Assembly (NCBI RefSeq): GCF_003097235.1
Contig: NZ_QEQQ01000021.1
Location: 1-64,000, forward strand
Source of the DNA: Pseudomonas sp. CC120222-01a
GTDB lineage: Bacteria; Pseudomonadota; Gammaproteobacteria; Pseudomonadales; Pseudomonadaceae
Direction of reading: 5' to 3'
DNA length: 64,000 nucleotides
Both the position numbers and the translations under genes were made by a program. Below are positions 21,300-31,186 of the stretch, one piece after another (position 1 is the first letter of the stretch; each line of letters starts with the position of its first letter). Under the pieces are notes generated by a model. It made no database searches, was not told the origin of the DNA, and saw nothing but the letters and a program-made list of their open reading frames with translations.

Positions 21300-22304
21300 A
21301 TGATTGCCAGAGCGCTGGTCTGCATGCTGTTGTCTGGCTGGCTATGCCAGGCGGCCCAGGCCCGTGACTATCGCTTCAGTGATGCTCATCTGCACTACGT
21401 GGATTTCTTTCAGGAGACGGAGGGCATGCCGGCGCTGATCAAGGCCATGGATGCTGCTGGTGTCGAGCATTCGATGATTTCCGGCATTCCGGTGGCCAAG
21501 AAATGGCACGAAGACGAACCCAAGCGCCCGCGCTATTACGCTGGCGACGACGCCGATGCCTATTGGTACAGCGCGACCGATACCTATGTCGCTGCCGCGT
21601 TGGAAAAACTACCGCCCGAGCAGCGAAAGCGTTTCCATCCGTTTCTGACGGGCTTCAACCCGGTGGACAAGAATGCCGTCAGCCATATCGAGCGCATGCT
21701 CGAACTCAACCCGGGGCTGTGGCAGGGGATCGGTGAAGTCTTCACGCGCCATGACGACCTGACCGCGCTCACCAGTGGCGATACACCGCGTGCCAATAAC
21801 GAGGCAATGACCCGCATCTACCACCTGGCGGCGGAGCGCGACATGCCGGTGTTGCTGCACTCGAACATCACCTCCAAGCGAGAGCGCAATCCGCTGTACC
21901 TGGCGGAGATTGAAGAGCCGTTGCGCAATCATCCGCATACCCGCTTCATCTGGGCGCACGCGGGCAGCAGCGCGGAGATTCATCGGCATCAGACGCGGAT
22001 GGACTTTCTGTTGCCGGTGTTGACCCGCTTGCTGGCGGACTATCCGAATTTATATGTGGATTTGTCGTGGAGTGTCCTGGAGCCCTATCTGCTGGACGAG
22101 CAGGGCGTGCCGCGCCAGGAATGGGTCGCGCTGGTCGAGCAATATCCAGACCGGTTCATGCTGGGTTCGGATGTGGTGGGGCGGTTTGGCAGCCTGGGGG
22201 AGCAGATGCACGGGTTCAGGCGGTTTCTGGATGCCTTGCCTGAAGAGGTGGCCAACAAAGTGGCCAAGGACAACTTCCTGGCTGTGTTGCCCAAGGTGAA
22301 GTAG
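21300..22304 (+). CDS. Secreted amidohydrolase (TIM-barrel metal hydrolase)
   Basis: 334 residues with a signal peptide (about 1-22, ending CQAAQA). The amidohydrolase-2 pattern follows: HLH metal pair in FSDAHLHYVDF, a third histidine in VLLHSNIT, WAHAG, and the C-terminal FMLGSDVVG aspartate. Such enzymes hydrolyse or decarboxylate cyclic or aromatic carboxylates; the substrate is unknown. A periplasmic location is unusual but not unique in the family. Start ATG at 21300 is preceded by AGAAGGAGG. Confidence 0.85.
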   Translation: MIARALVCMLLSGWLCQAAQARDYRFSDAHLHYVDFFQETEGMPALIKAMDAAGVEHSMISGIPVAKKWHEDEPKRPRYYAGDDADAYWYSATDTYVAAALEKLPPEQRKRFHPFLTGFNPVDKNAVSHIERMLELNPGLWQGIGEVFTRHDDLTALTSGDTPRANNEAMTRIYHLAAERDMPVLLHSNITSKRERNPLYLAEIEEPLRNHPHTRFIWAHAGSSAEIHRHQTRMDFLLPVLTRLLADYPNLYVDLSWSVLEPYLLDEQGVPRQEWVALVEQYPDRFMLGSDVVGRFGSLGEQMHGFRRFLDALPEEVANKVAKDNFLAVLPKVK

Positions 22305-22326
22305 AGGTCCTGGCAGGCCTCACAAA

Positions 22327-22359
22327 TGAAAACGCCCCGAACCAGTCGGGGCGTTTTCA
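22327..22359. terminator. Bidirectional terminator between the amidohydrolase gene and fabB
   Basis: A 14-bp perfect stem (TGAAAACGCCCCGA / TCGGGGCGTTTTCA) with a 5-nt loop. A- and T-rich ends on both sides suit both convergent genes. Confidence 0.85.
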
Positions 22360-22376
22360 GTTACCGCAGCAGCGTC

Positions 22377-23597
22377 TTACTTGCCAGTCCAGCGCTTGAG
22401 CACCAGAGTGGCGTTGGTGCCGCCGAAGCCGAAGCTGTTGCTCATGACCGTGTCGATCTTGGCGTTTTCTTCGGTCTTGCGCAGTACCGGCAGGTCGGCA
22501 ACTTCAGGGTCCAGCTCGTCGATGTTGGCGGAGCCGGCGATGAAGTTGTTTTCCATCATCAGCAGGCAGTAGATCGCCTCGTGCACGCCTGCGGCACCCA
22601 GCGAGTGGCCCGACAGGCTCTTGGTCGAGCTGATCTTCGGAGCCTTGTCGCCGAACACTTCACGCACACCTTTCATTTCCGCAACGTCACCGACCGGGGT
22701 CGAGGTGCCGTGGGTGTTCAGGTAGTCGATCGGGGTGTCGACGGTGGACAGCGCCTGCTGCATGCAGCGGATGGCGCCTTCGCCGCTTGGTGCGACCATG
22801 TCGTAGCCGTCGGAAGTGGCACCGTAGCCAACGATTTCGGCGTAGATCTTGGCGCCGCGGGCCAGAGCGTGCTCCAGCTCCTCGACCACGACCATGCCGC
22901 CGCCGCCAGCGATGACGAAGCCGTCACGGTCGGCGTCGTAGGCGCGCGAAGCCAGTTCCGGGGTTTCGTTGCGCTTGGTCGACAGGGCGCCCATGGCATC
23001 GAACAGGAACGACTGGCTCCAGTGCTCTTCTTCACCGCCACCGGCGAAGACGATGTCCTGCTTGCCCCACTGGATCTGCTCCAGGGCGGTGCCGATGCAG
23101 TGTGCGGAAGTAGCACAGGCCGACGAGATCGAGTAGTTGATACCCTTGATCTTGAACGGGGTGGCCAGGCACGCCGAAACGGTGCTGCCCATGGTGCGGG
23201 TGACGCGGTACGGGCCGACGCGCTTGACGCCTTTCTCGCGCAGGGTATCCAGCGCTTCCATCTGGTTCAGGGTCGAGGCGCCGCCGGAGCCGGCAACCAG
23301 GCCGGTACGCGGGTTGGAAACCTGCTCTTCGGTCAGGCCCGAGTCCTTGATCGCGTCCTGCATCGCCAGGTAGGCGTAGGCAGCAGCGTGGCCGACGAAG
23401 CGGTAGACCTTGCGGTCGATCAGTTCTTCGAGGTTGAGGTCGATGGACCCGGAAACCTGGCTACGCAGCCCCATTTCCTTGTATTCCGGGTTGTAACGGA
23501 TACCCGGACGGCTGTTGCGCAGGTTTTCGGTGACGGTAGCTTTGTCATTGCCCAGGCACGATACGATGCCCAGACCAGTGATAACGACGCGGCGCAT
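22377..23597 (-). CDS. fabB: 3-oxoacyl-[acyl-carrier-protein] synthase I
   Basis: Elongates the cis-3-decenoyl chain made by FabA, needed for unsaturated fatty acids. The 406 residues carry the catalytic Cys in [14 protein letters not shown] and the histidines in [11 protein letters not shown] and [13 protein letters not shown]. It lies 11 bp after fabA in a fabAB operon. A hairpin follows the stop. Confidence 0.97.
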   Translation of the reverse strand: MRRVVITGLGIVSCLGNDKATVTENLRNSRPGIRYNPEYKEMGLRSQVSGSIDLNLEELIDRKVYRFVGHAAAYAYLAMQDAIKDSGLTEEQVSNPRTGLVAGSGGASTLNQMEALDTLREKGVKRVGPYRVTRTMGSTVSACLATPFKIKGINYSISSACATSAHCIGTALEQIQWGKQDIVFAGGGEEEHWSQSFLFDAMGALSTKRNETPELASRAYDADRDGFVIAGGGGMVVVEELEHALARGAKIYAEIVGYGATSDGYDMVAPSGEGAIRCMQQALSTVDTPIDYLNTHGTSTPVGDVAEMKGVREVFGDKAPKISSTKSLSGHSLGAAGVHEAIYCLLMMENNFIAGSANIDELDPEVADLPVLRKTEENAKIDTVMSNSFGFGGTNATLVLKRWTGK

Positions 23598-23608
23598 GCG
23601 AATAACCC

Positions 23609-24124
23609 TTAGAAATTGTCAGTGGAGGTGAACACGCCGACACGCAGGGCTTCGGCGGTGTAGATCTCGCGACCGTCGACGCTGACCGAGCCATCGGCGA
23701 TGGCCATGTTCAGCTTGCCCTTCAGGACGCGCTTGATGTGAATGTTGTAGGTGACTTTCTTGGCGGTAGGCAGTACCTGGCCGAAGAACTTAACTTCGCC
23801 CGAACCCAGCGCACGGCCACGGCCCGGCAGGCCCTGCCAGCCGAGGAAGAAGCCGACCAGCTGCCACATGGCGTCGAGGCCCAGGCAGCCCGGCATCACC
23901 GGGTCGCCTTCGAAATGGCAGGCGAAGAACCACAGGTCCGGGGTGATATCCAGCTCGGCGACCAATTCACCTTTGCCGTACTTGCCGCCTTCTTCGCTGA
24001 TATGGGTGATGCGATCGACCATCAGCATGTTCGGCGCGGGCAGTTGCGCATTACCTGGGCCGAACAGCTCACCGCGACTGCAGCGCAGCAGGTCTTCCCG
24101 AGTAAAGGCGTGTTGTTTGGTCAT
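23609..24124 (-). CDS. fabA: 3-hydroxydecanoyl-ACP dehydratase/isomerase
   Basis: Hotdog enzyme that dehydrates 3-hydroxydecanoyl-ACP and isomerises the product, committing carbon to unsaturated fatty acids. The 171 residues show the active-site block [22 protein letters not shown] with the catalytic His and, 14 residues on, Asp. First gene of fabAB. Preceded by GAGGAGCTCGC and a roughly 200-bp control region. Confidence 0.97.
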   Translation of the reverse strand: MTKQHAFTREDLLRCSRGELFGPGNAQLPAPNMLMVDRITHISEEGGKYGKGELVAELDITPDLWFFACHFEGDPVMPGCLGLDAMWQLVGFFLGWQGLPGRGRALGSGEVKFFGQVLPTAKKVTYNIHIKRVLKGKLNMAIADGSVSVDGREIYTAEALRVGVFTSTDNF

Positions 24125-24266
24125 GCGAGCTCCTCAATAACCCCCTGTGGCAGGGGATGAATCTTCCCGGCCGACCCTTTTTGCTTCTGGGGCGGCAGCC
24201 TACAGGTAGACTATTGCGTTGTGGTGAAAGTCACAGCGCACCTGGCGAAAGAAGTACAGGTGTGCA

Positions 24267-24285
24267 CTGAAACGTCTATTTTCAG
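24267..24285. promoter_or_regulatory. Candidate operator dyad upstream of fabA
   Basis: CTGAAA and TTTCAG are perfect inverted arms around a 7-nt centre, about 145 bp before fabA. TetR-type fatty-acid regulators (DesT, FabR) bind dyads upstream of fab genes, but this sequence does not clearly match a site I can quote. The 24125-24326 gap holds no gene. Confidence 0.3.
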
Positions 24286-24326
24286 GCCCGAACAAGGTCC
24301 TGTCCAGTACTTAAGACTGCCGCACT

Positions 24327-26258
24327 TTAGCATTTATCGCCAGTCGCTGTTGTCCGTCCAGGCAACCAGCGCTGCAATACCCGCTGCAGCTCGGTGCGGC
24401 GGAACGGTTTGCTCAGGTAATCATTCATGCCGGCGGCCATGCACCGTTCGCGGTCGCCCTGCAAGGCATTGGCGGTCAGGGCGATGATCGGCAACTGGCT
24501 GCAGGCCGGCAGCAGGCGGATACGCCGGGTCGCTTCGTAGCCATCCATCTGCGGCAGGCGGCAATCCATCAGCACCGCAGCGAACGGTTGCTGGCTGACC
24601 TGCTCAATGGCCTGAAGCCCGTCGTGGGCCACGCTGACCTCCATCCCCAGGCTGCGCAACATGGCTTCGATGACACTCTGATTGACCGGATTGTCTTCCA
24701 CCAGCAGGATGCGCTTGCCGACCTCGAGTGGCGCGCTGGCCGCCGAGCTGCCGGGCAACGTTGCCGGGGTGGTACTGGCCAGAGGCAGGGGCATTTCCAG
24801 GGTAAAGGTCGAGCCCAGCCCTTCGCGGCTTTCACCGCGCAGCTTGCCGCCCATGCGTTCGGCCAGGGTGCGGGCGATCGAAAGGCCCAGGCCGGTGCCG
24901 CCATAGCGCCGTGAAATGGAGCTGTCGGCCTGCTGGAAGGCAACGAACATCATTTCCAGGCGTTCGCTGTCGATGCCGATGCCGGTGTCACGCACGCTGC
25001 AGGTGAACCAAAGCAATTGCCGGTCCAGCAACTGCCAGCGCGCTTCGACCTGGACCTGGCCGCGCTCGGTGAACTTCAGGGCGTTGCCGATCAGGTTGAG
25101 GAGGATCTGGCGGATGCGCGTCGGGTCGCCGACCACCTGCGGCTGTGTGCCCTCTGCCGGCAACTGCAGGTGCAGGTCCAGGCCGCGCTGCTGGGCGCTG
25201 TGCTGGAACGACTGCACGCTGCTGGCGATCAGCTCAACCAGGTTGAAGTCGATGTGCTCAAGCTGCAGCGTCGTGCGTTCGATGCGCGAGAAGTCGAGGA
25301 TGTCATTGATGACCTTCAGCAAATGCCCGGTGGACTCGCTGGCCACTGCGGTGTAATCCGCCTGTTCAGTGGTCAGCTGGGTGGTCTCCAGCAATTGCAG
25401 CATGCCCAGCACGCCGTTCATGGGGGTGCGCAATTCGTGGCTCATCATGGCCAGGAACTCCGACTTGGCGCCGTTGGCCTGTTCGGCTTCCTCGCGCGCC
25501 TGGATCAGCTGGGCGATGGCCTGTTTCTGTTCGGCGCTGGCCTGGTCCAGGGCATTGGCGAGGTTGTTGATATGCCGCGCCAGGTGGCCGAGTTCGCTGT
25601 CGTCAACCACCGGCAGGGGTGCGTTGTATTCACCCTGCTGGATGGCCTTGACCGCATGGCCCATGTCGCTGATCGGCTTGGCCAGGCTCATGGCCAGGCG
25701 GCGGGCAAGAAGGAAGGTGAACAGCAAGGCGAACAGCGCCAGGATGGCGGCCTTGATCACGATTTCCTGCTGGCGCTGGCTGAAGGCATCGTCCGACATG
25801 CCGACGATCACCCGGCCCAGGTAATCGTCGCCGATGGCCGGTGTCGGCGCCTTGCCCTGTTGCAGGAAGTCGCTGTCCAGGCGGATCTGCTGCAGGCGGA
25901 TCGGTGCCTGGAACACTTCCACCTGCTGCGCACGGTTGTTGCTCTCGTCCTGCTGCTCGACGTACACCAGGATGTGGTTGCGGCTGTCCTGTACCTCGAG
26001 GAAACGCACGTGCGGGATGCTCAGGGTGGCGCGCATCAGGCCTTCGAGGACTTCATTGTTACCGGAGATGACACCGTACTCGGAGGCCGGTGCCAGCTGG
26101 TTGGCAATCAGCTGCCCGGTGTGGTTCAGCTCCTGGCGCAGATCCTGGATCCGCACGAAGGTGAAAAAGCTGATCAACAGCAAGGTCAGCAACAATGCCG
26201 GGCCCAGGCTGATGATCTGGGTACGGGTGTGGATGTCCCAACTCAGGCGTTTGCTCAT
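24327..26258 (-). CDS. Hybrid sensor histidine kinase without HPt domain (PA1611-like)
   Basis: 643 residues. Membrane helix at about 13-35, periplasmic sensor about 36-166, second helix about 168-190, then HAMP and a coiled linker. The HisKA domain follows with phospho-His274 ([12 protein letters not shown]), the HATPase domain with N392 and the G boxes, and a receiver domain with Asp565 ([11 protein letters not shown]). No HPt domain follows. P. aeruginosa PA1611, in the same place beside fabA, signals through HptB and contacts RetS in the Gac/Rsm network. Orthology is inferred from position and domains. Start overlaps the previous gene by ATGA. Confidence 0.9.
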   Translation of the reverse strand: MSKRLSWDIHTRTQIISLGPALLLTLLLISFFTFVRIQDLRQELNHTGQLIANQLAPASEYGVISGNNEVLEGLMRATLSIPHVRFLEVQDSRNHILVYVEQQDESNNRAQQVEVFQAPIRLQQIRLDSDFLQQGKAPTPAIGDDYLGRVIVGMSDDAFSQRQQEIVIKAAILALFALLFTFLLARRLAMSLAKPISDMGHAVKAIQQGEYNAPLPVVDDSELGHLARHINNLANALDQASAEQKQAIAQLIQAREEAEQANGAKSEFLAMMSHELRTPMNGVLGMLQLLETTQLTTEQADYTAVASESTGHLLKVINDILDFSRIERTTLQLEHIDFNLVELIASSVQSFQHSAQQRGLDLHLQLPAEGTQPQVVGDPTRIRQILLNLIGNALKFTERGQVQVEARWQLLDRQLLWFTCSVRDTGIGIDSERLEMMFVAFQQADSSISRRYGGTGLGLSIARTLAERMGGKLRGESREGLGSTFTLEMPLPLASTTPATLPGSSAASAPLEVGKRILLVEDNPVNQSVIEAMLRSLGMEVSVAHDGLQAIEQVSQQPFAAVLMDCRLPQMDGYEATRRIRLLPACSQLPIIALTANALQGDRERCMAAGMNDYLSKPFRRTELQRVLQRWLPGRTTATGDKC

Positions 26259-27145
26259 GGGGTGGGCTCTCCTTCGGCCAAGGCCTTGGCGGTGGCGTTC
26301 GGATCGATCGGTTCAAGGCCCAGGGCACGCGCCACCTGCTGGTTGCCGCTGACGGCATAGCGCGCCGGGTAAAGGCTGCGCGGCCAGTGCGCCGGCGGCT
26401 GGTCGAGCAACCGGTCGAGCACGGCCAGCCAGTCGTCCTGGTCGCTGTAGGTGCTGGCCAGGGCGCCAGCGCGGACGAAGCCGGCGTTCGGGCCGATCAG
26501 CGCCATCTGCCGGCCGTAGCTGCTGAGCAGCAGGTTCTTCGCTGTCTTGGAGTTGTACAGGTCGGGGTCGTCGAGGCCCAATAGCACGTCGCTGTTGGCC
26601 AGCAGATGTTGCAGGGGCCGGCTGTCGCGTTGGTCCGGCCAGTCCTGGGCGACGATCTCCAGGCCCAGCGGGCGTGCTGCCTGGCGCAACTCGTCGAGTA
26701 GGAAGTGGCTGTGCTCACCGTACAGCACGCCGATGCGCTGGGCCTGTGGCAACAGGTAGCGGGCCAGGCGCAGCTGCCGTGCCAGCGGCGGGTCGCTCCA
26801 CAGCAGGGTCAGGTAAGCAGGGCGCGACTTTCCCAGGCGTTGTTCAGCCTGTACCCGGCTGATGCGCATGGCGAGCGCGGGTGGCCCGCTGTTATCGCTC
26901 AGGCGCCATTCCAGCGCGCTGTTGTCGAGCAGCACCAGGCGCACGTCAGCCTTGAGCTGAGCGGGGCGCGGCAGCGCAGCGGTACTCTGGAAGCGCACCT
27001 GGTCATGGCTGCGGCGGCCTTGCAGGGCTTCGACGAAGCTGCGAAAGCCAGGCTGTTCGTCGCCGCCGACCAGCAGGATTTCGCTGGCGGACAGCGTACC
27101 CAGTGGCCACAGGCAGAACAGCAGCAGGCGCAGCAGCCGGGCCAT
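26255..27145 (-). CDS. Periplasmic ABC-type substrate-binding-like protein
   Basis: 296 residues with a signal peptide (about 1-20, ending TLSA). The two-lobe periplasmic binding fold is similar to ABC_sub_bind proteins ([18 protein letters not shown] near the start, [18 protein letters not shown] in the middle). No permease or ATPase gene is nearby. It lies between a TonB receptor and a sensor kinase, overlapping both, and probably feeds ligand information to the kinase. Ligand unknown. Confidence 0.8.
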   Translation of the reverse strand: MARLLRLLLFCLWPLGTLSASEILLVGGDEQPGFRSFVEALQGRRSHDQVRFQSTAALPRPAQLKADVRLVLLDNSALEWRLSDNSGPPALAMRISRVQAEQRLGKSRPAYLTLLWSDPPLARQLRLARYLLPQAQRIGVLYGEHSHFLLDELRQAARPLGLEIVAQDWPDQRDSRPLQHLLANSDVLLGLDDPDLYNSKTAKNLLLSSYGRQMALIGPNAGFVRAGALASTYSDQDDWLAVLDRLLDQPPAHWPRSLYPARYAVSGNQQVARALGLEPIDPNATAKALAEGEPTP

Positions 27146-29292
27146 CAGAACTCCAGCTCCGCGCTGACGCTCAGGCGGTGGCGGCTGTCATAGCGGTTCT
27201 GCTCCACGGTGGTGGGTTGATCGTCCAGGCGTTGCTGCCACAGCGCGGCCAGTTCCAGCGTGCTGCCGTGGATATGGAAGCGCTTGGCCACGCGCAGGTC
27301 GACGCGTTCGTAGCGGTACGTGTTGAGGGCGTCGTCGCCGTAGTAGAACAGCGCACTCGACCAGCCCTGGCCCCATTCGCGCATCCAGCCGGCCGAGCCG
27401 CTATTGTGGGCGCTGAGGCGACGGTCGGCGGGGTTGCTGGCCCAGGCATCGACATAGGCATAGGTCAGGCGCAGGCGGTCGCGTGGCGCCAGGCGCCAGT
27501 CGAACTGCGCCTCGCTTCCGCTGAAGCGAGCCTTGTTGGCGTTGCTGGCGATGTACTGGTTGTTCTTCAGGGGCTCGCTGATCATTCCGGTGATCTCGTC
27601 GTAGAACAGCTTCACATCCATGCTCAGGTCGAGGTCGCTGAAGTAGCCGTTATAGCCCAGCTCGCGCGAGCGCATGCGTTCCTGTTCGAGGTCGCCAGGG
27701 CCGCGGGTCTTGACGAAGTATTCGGCATTGCGCTGGCCGAATGCGGCGGGGCTGAGGTTCTTGACCGTGTAGCTCCAGTTGACGTTGTTCTCGAACATGT
27801 CCGGCGAGCGCACGGCTTCGGAGTACACCGCACGCAGGCCGTGGCGCGGCGTGATCAGGTAGTTGACCGCCATGCGCGGGGTCAGCGAGCTGCCGGACAG
27901 GCGCGAGTCCTCGAACATCGCGCCGCCCTGGAGGATCCAGTGCTCGTCGGCGCGCCACTCCAGCTGGCCGAACAGGCGCCAGGTCTGGTCGTCGATGCTG
28001 CCGTCGAAGTAGGTCTGCGAGTCGGCGCGATCATAACGGTAGTTCATGCCGCTGAGCAGACGCAGGCTGTCGGTCAGGCTCAGGGTGTCCTGTACTTCCA
28101 GGTCATAGCGTGTCTCGCGTGTGCTTTGGTCGACATCGCCGCAGACCACATTCTTGCCACCCTGGTTGTTCCACTGGTCCTTGATCGCATCGACCAGCGC
28201 CTGTTCTTCCGGGTTGCTGCTGCTTGGCGGGTTGTTCGCACCGCGGGCAACCTTTTCGGCGAAGTCGGGGTTCATCTGCCACAAACGGGTCAGTTCGGGG
28301 CTGAACGACAGCGCCGCATCGCAGGCGCGCCAGACCTGCTGACGGTCGAAAAGCTGGGCCGAACCCTGCACATACAGGCTGTGCTCAGGGTTGAAGTCGA
28401 TGTTCCAGCGCACCGAGCCGGCATAGTCCTTGGCGTTGACATCGGCGTTATCGCCGGTCTGGGTGACGTAGGGGAACACCGGCTGATAGGTATACGGTCG
28501 CTGGTTGCTGCCTTCCTTGGCCGCCAGTTGCCATTCCAGGGTCTGGTCTGGCGCCAGCACGTGGCTGACACTGAGGTTGAAGCGGTTCAGGCGGCGGCTG
28601 TCACGGTAGTCCTGGCCGAACTGGTTCTCGTCGAAGCCATCATCCTGCTGGCCGGACACCGACAGGCGCATGTCGCCGCCGTCCCAGCCGAAGCCGTGGC
28701 TGAGGTAATAGTCATTGATGCCATCCTGGCCGCGGGTCAGTTTCATCCGCGTGCCGTGGCTGTCGGCCGGGTTGCGGGTGAGGATGTTGACCACCGCCAT
28801 CAGTGCGTTGGCGCCGTAGCTGACGGTGTTGGGGCCGCGGAACACTTCGATGCGCTCGATGTCCTCGATGGCGACCGGGATGTCGCTCCAGTCCACCGTG
28901 GCCAGGCCTGCGCGGTACACCGAGCGGCCGTCGATCAGTACCTGCATGCGCCGCGCATCGTTGACGTTGCTGCCGTGGTAGTTGACGGTTGGCTGGTTGC
29001 CGGCGCCGTAGCCGATCATCATGCCCGGTACCAGGCGCAGCAGTTCAGGGATGTCGCGGGCACCGCTGGCGCGAATCAGCTCGTTGTCGAGTACGGTCAT
29101 GCTGCCTGGTACCGCCGCCGGAGATTGTTTCAGGCGAGTCGCGGTCAGAACCTGCGGCAGGTCGGTGTTGTCGATGAACAAGTCGTCGGCCATGGCCGAA
29201 CCGCCGATCAGGGCAGTCAGCAACAGCAGGCGAGGGTAGGGGGGCGGGCCGGGCAACACAGGACAGCCTTGTCTCAGGATTGAAACAGGCAT
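27145..29292 (-). CDS. TonB-dependent outer-membrane receptor
   Basis: 715 residues with a signal region (about 1-35). The plug domain (about 45-165) has DIPELLRLVPGMMIGYGAG, RMQVLIDGRSVY and EDIERIEVFRGPNTVSYG. A 22-strand-type beta-barrel ends in the aromatic LSAELEF. No N-terminal signalling domain for an anti-sigma factor is present. First gene of a three-gene operon (stop/start overlap TGATG). Substrate unknown; no Fur box was recognised. The first ATG has a weak ribosome site, and a GTG at about 29253 with AAGG upstream is an alternative. Confidence 0.88.
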   Translation of the reverse strand: MPVSILRQGCPVLPGPPPYPRLLLLTALIGGSAMADDLFIDNTDLPQVLTATRLKQSPAAVPGSMTVLDNELIRASGARDIPELLRLVPGMMIGYGAGNQPTVNYHGSNVNDARRMQVLIDGRSVYRAGLATVDWSDIPVAIEDIERIEVFRGPNTVSYGANALMAVVNILTRNPADSHGTRMKLTRGQDGINDYYLSHGFGWDGGDMRLSVSGQQDDGFDENQFGQDYRDSRRLNRFNLSVSHVLAPDQTLEWQLAAKEGSNQRPYTYQPVFPYVTQTGDNADVNAKDYAGSVRWNIDFNPEHSLYVQGSAQLFDRQQVWRACDAALSFSPELTRLWQMNPDFAEKVARGANNPPSSSNPEEQALVDAIKDQWNNQGGKNVVCGDVDQSTRETRYDLEVQDTLSLTDSLRLLSGMNYRYDRADSQTYFDGSIDDQTWRLFGQLEWRADEHWILQGGAMFEDSRLSGSSLTPRMAVNYLITPRHGLRAVYSEAVRSPDMFENNVNWSYTVKNLSPAAFGQRNAEYFVKTRGPGDLEQERMRSRELGYNGYFSDLDLSMDVKLFYDEITGMISEPLKNNQYIASNANKARFSGSEAQFDWRLAPRDRLRLTYAYVDAWASNPADRRLSAHNSGSAGWMREWGQGWSSALFYYGDDALNTYRYERVDLRVAKRFHIHGSTLELAALWQQRLDDQPTTVEQNRYDSRHRLSVSAELEF

Positions 29293-29422
29293 GGTAACTG
29301 ACCGGGCGGGTTTTGCCAGTGGGTTGCGGGGGATTTGCGGGGTTGGGATGGGGTGTGGGGCGGGGGTGCATGTCTTGAAGGTTTCAGCGCCTGTGAGAGG
29401 TGCATGCCTTGAGAGTCCCTGC

Positions 29423-29689
29423 GCCTGTGAGATCGAGCGCCGCCCGCGCGGCGCATCGCGGGCAAGCCCGCTCCCACATTTGTTTCGGGCCAGTTACTCC
29501 TGTCCCGCCAACAGGATCCGCCTTGATGCATGACTGAAGACCGATGAGGCACAGCTTGCGCCCACCTCAATATCGAAGGGAACAAACAAGGCGGTCCCTG
29601 TTGGCTTCACAGGAGAGATTGGCCCGAAACAAATGTGGGAGCGGGCTTGCCCGCGATGCGCCGCGCGGGCGGCGCTCGATCTCACAGGC
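29423..29689. repeat. 267-bp long-arm inverted-repeat element, copy 1
   Basis: The left arm (29423-29524) and right arm (29588-29689) are about 102 nt each and nearly perfect complements. The outer part is REP-like (GCGGGCAAGCCCGCTCCCACA); the inner part carries CAACAGG and GCGGTCC-type segments. A 63-nt centre has its own small stem (GAGG...CCTC). No open frame of note. It has a second copy of equal length at 49363-49629 and sits between the divergent TonB-receptor gene and gpsA. Confidence 0.85.
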
Positions 29690-29726
29690 AGCAAAAATCC
29701 CCCGGCGAACCCAAAAGAACCCACCA

Positions 29727-29755
29727 CTGGCTCTGTAGCAAGCGACCCGTATAAT
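29727..29755 (+). promoter_or_regulatory. Promoter of gpsA
   Basis: A perfect -10 TATAAT (29750-29755) has a weak -35 CTGGCT 17 bp upstream. The leader to the gpsA ATG would be about 37 nt. Confidence 0.5.
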
Positions 29756-29797
29756 GTTCAAGTCGCCACTTAACTTAATGGCTTTAACGGATTGAAT

Positions 29798-30823
29798 ATG
29801 ACTGAACAGCAACCTGTTGCAGTTCTGGGAGGCGGCAGCTTCGGCACCGCCGTGGCGAACCTGCTGGCCGAAAATGGCGTACCGGTGCGTCAATGGATGC
29901 GCGACCCCGAGCAGGCCGAGGCGATGCGGGTCAACCGCGAGAACCCGCGCTACCTCAAGGGCATTCGCCTGCAGGACGGTGTCGAGCCGGTCAACGACCT
30001 GCTGGCGACCCTGCAAGCCAGTGACCTGATCTTTGTCGCCCTGCCTTCGAGCGCCCTGCGCAGCGTGCTGGCGCCCCATGCCGAGCTGCTGCGCGGCAAG
30101 TACCTGGTCAGCCTGACCAAGGGCATCGAGGCGCAGAGCTTCAAGCTGATGAGCCAGATCCTCGAGGAAATCGCCCCCGAGGCCCGCATCGGCGTGCTCT
30201 CTGGCCCTAACCTGGCCCGCGAGATTGCCGAGCATGCGCTGACCGCCACCGTGGTCGCCAGCGAAGACGAACAACTGTGCCAGCGGGTGCAGGCGGTGCT
30301 GCACGGGCGCACCTTCCGGGTCTATGCCAGCAGCGACCGCTTCGGCGTCGAGCTGGGTGGTGCGCTGAAAAACGTCTACGCCATCATCGCCGGCATGGCC
30401 GTCGCCCTGGGCATGGGCGAGAACACCAAGAGCATGCTGATCACCCGTGCGTTGGCCGAGATGACCCGCTTTGCCGTCAGCCAGGGGGCCAACCCCATGA
30501 CGTTCCTTGGCCTGGCGGGTGTCGGTGACCTGATCGTCACCTGCTCGTCGCCCAAGAGCCGCAACTACCAGGTCGGTCATGCCCTGGGCCAGGGCCTGAG
30601 CCTGGAGCAGGCGGTCAGCCGCCTGGGCGAAGTGGCCGAAGGGGTCAATACGCTCAAGGTGCTCAAGGCCAAGGCCCAGGAAGTGCAGGTCTACATGCCG
30701 CTGGTGGCCGGCCTGCACGCCATCCTGTTCGAAGGCCGCACGCTGAACCAGGTGATCGAGCACCTGATGCGCGCCGAGCCCAAGACCGACGTCGATTTCA
30801 TTTCCATCAGTGGTTTCAATTAA
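29798..30823 (+). CDS. gpsA: NAD(P)+-dependent glycerol-3-phosphate dehydrogenase
   Basis: Makes sn-glycerol 3-phosphate from dihydroxyacetone phosphate for phospholipid synthesis. 341 residues; the ATG at 29798 follows a TTG two codons earlier. Rossmann motif [27 protein letters not shown], the catalytic lysine in [12 protein letters not shown], and [13 protein letters not shown] are present. It begins an operon with the DUF4389 and sixA genes. Confidence 0.96.
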   Translation: MTEQQPVAVLGGGSFGTAVANLLAENGVPVRQWMRDPEQAEAMRVNRENPRYLKGIRLQDGVEPVNDLLATLQASDLIFVALPSSALRSVLAPHAELLRGKYLVSLTKGIEAQSFKLMSQILEEIAPEARIGVLSGPNLAREIAEHALTATVVASEDEQLCQRVQAVLHGRTFRVYASSDRFGVELGGALKNVYAIIAGMAVALGMGENTKSMLITRALAEMTRFAVSQGANPMTFLGLAGVGDLIVTCSSPKSRNYQVGHALGQGLSLEQAVSRLGEVAEGVNTLKVLKAKAQEVQVYMPLVAGLHAILFEGRTLNQVIEHLMRAEPKTDVDFISISGFN

Positions 30824-30838
30824 GCGAAGGAGCAGCAC

Positions 30839-31186
30839 ATGAACGATACCCCCGAGCGCGCCCAGCGCGAGTCGATCATCCTGCGGGTGCTGTGGATGCT
30901 GGTGTTCCTGGTGGTCTGGCAACTGGCCGAGCTGCTGCTCGGCGGCCTGGTACTGGTGCAAATGATCTACCGCCTGGTGTATGGCGCACCGAGCGCCAGC
31001 CTGATGAACTTCGGTGACAGCCTGAGCCAGTACCTGGCGCAGATCGGCCGTTTCGGTACCTTCCACACCGACCAGAAACCCTGGCCGTTCGCCGACTGGC
31101 CGGCAGCCCGTGCCCCGGAAGGCGAGGCGCCCCATGCCGTGGCCCCGGCACCGCACCCGGTGCGTGACGAGGAGCCCAAGCTGTGA
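30839..31186 (+). CDS. DUF4389 family membrane protein
   Basis: 115 residues. One long hydrophobic segment (about 15-45, with LVFLVVWQLAELLLGGLVL) is followed by the DUF4389 motif region NFGDSLSQYLAQIGRF and a Pro/Ala-rich polar tail. Function unknown. AAGGAG lies before the ATG. It lies between gpsA and sixA; its stop overlaps the sixA GTG. Confidence 0.82.
   Translation: MNDTPERAQRESIILRVLWMLVFLVVWQLAELLLGGLVLVQMIYRLVYGAPSASLMNFGDSLSQYLAQIGRFGTFHTDQKPWPFADWPAARAPEGEAPHAVAPAPHPVRDEEPKL

Noticed and set aside
23738-24160. Plus-strand frames across fabA
   Set aside because: Antisense to fabA, no motif, no ribosome site.
29423-29689. CRISPR array or integron cassette
   Set aside because: The repeats are inverted arms of one element, not spaced direct repeats, and no cas or integrase gene is present.
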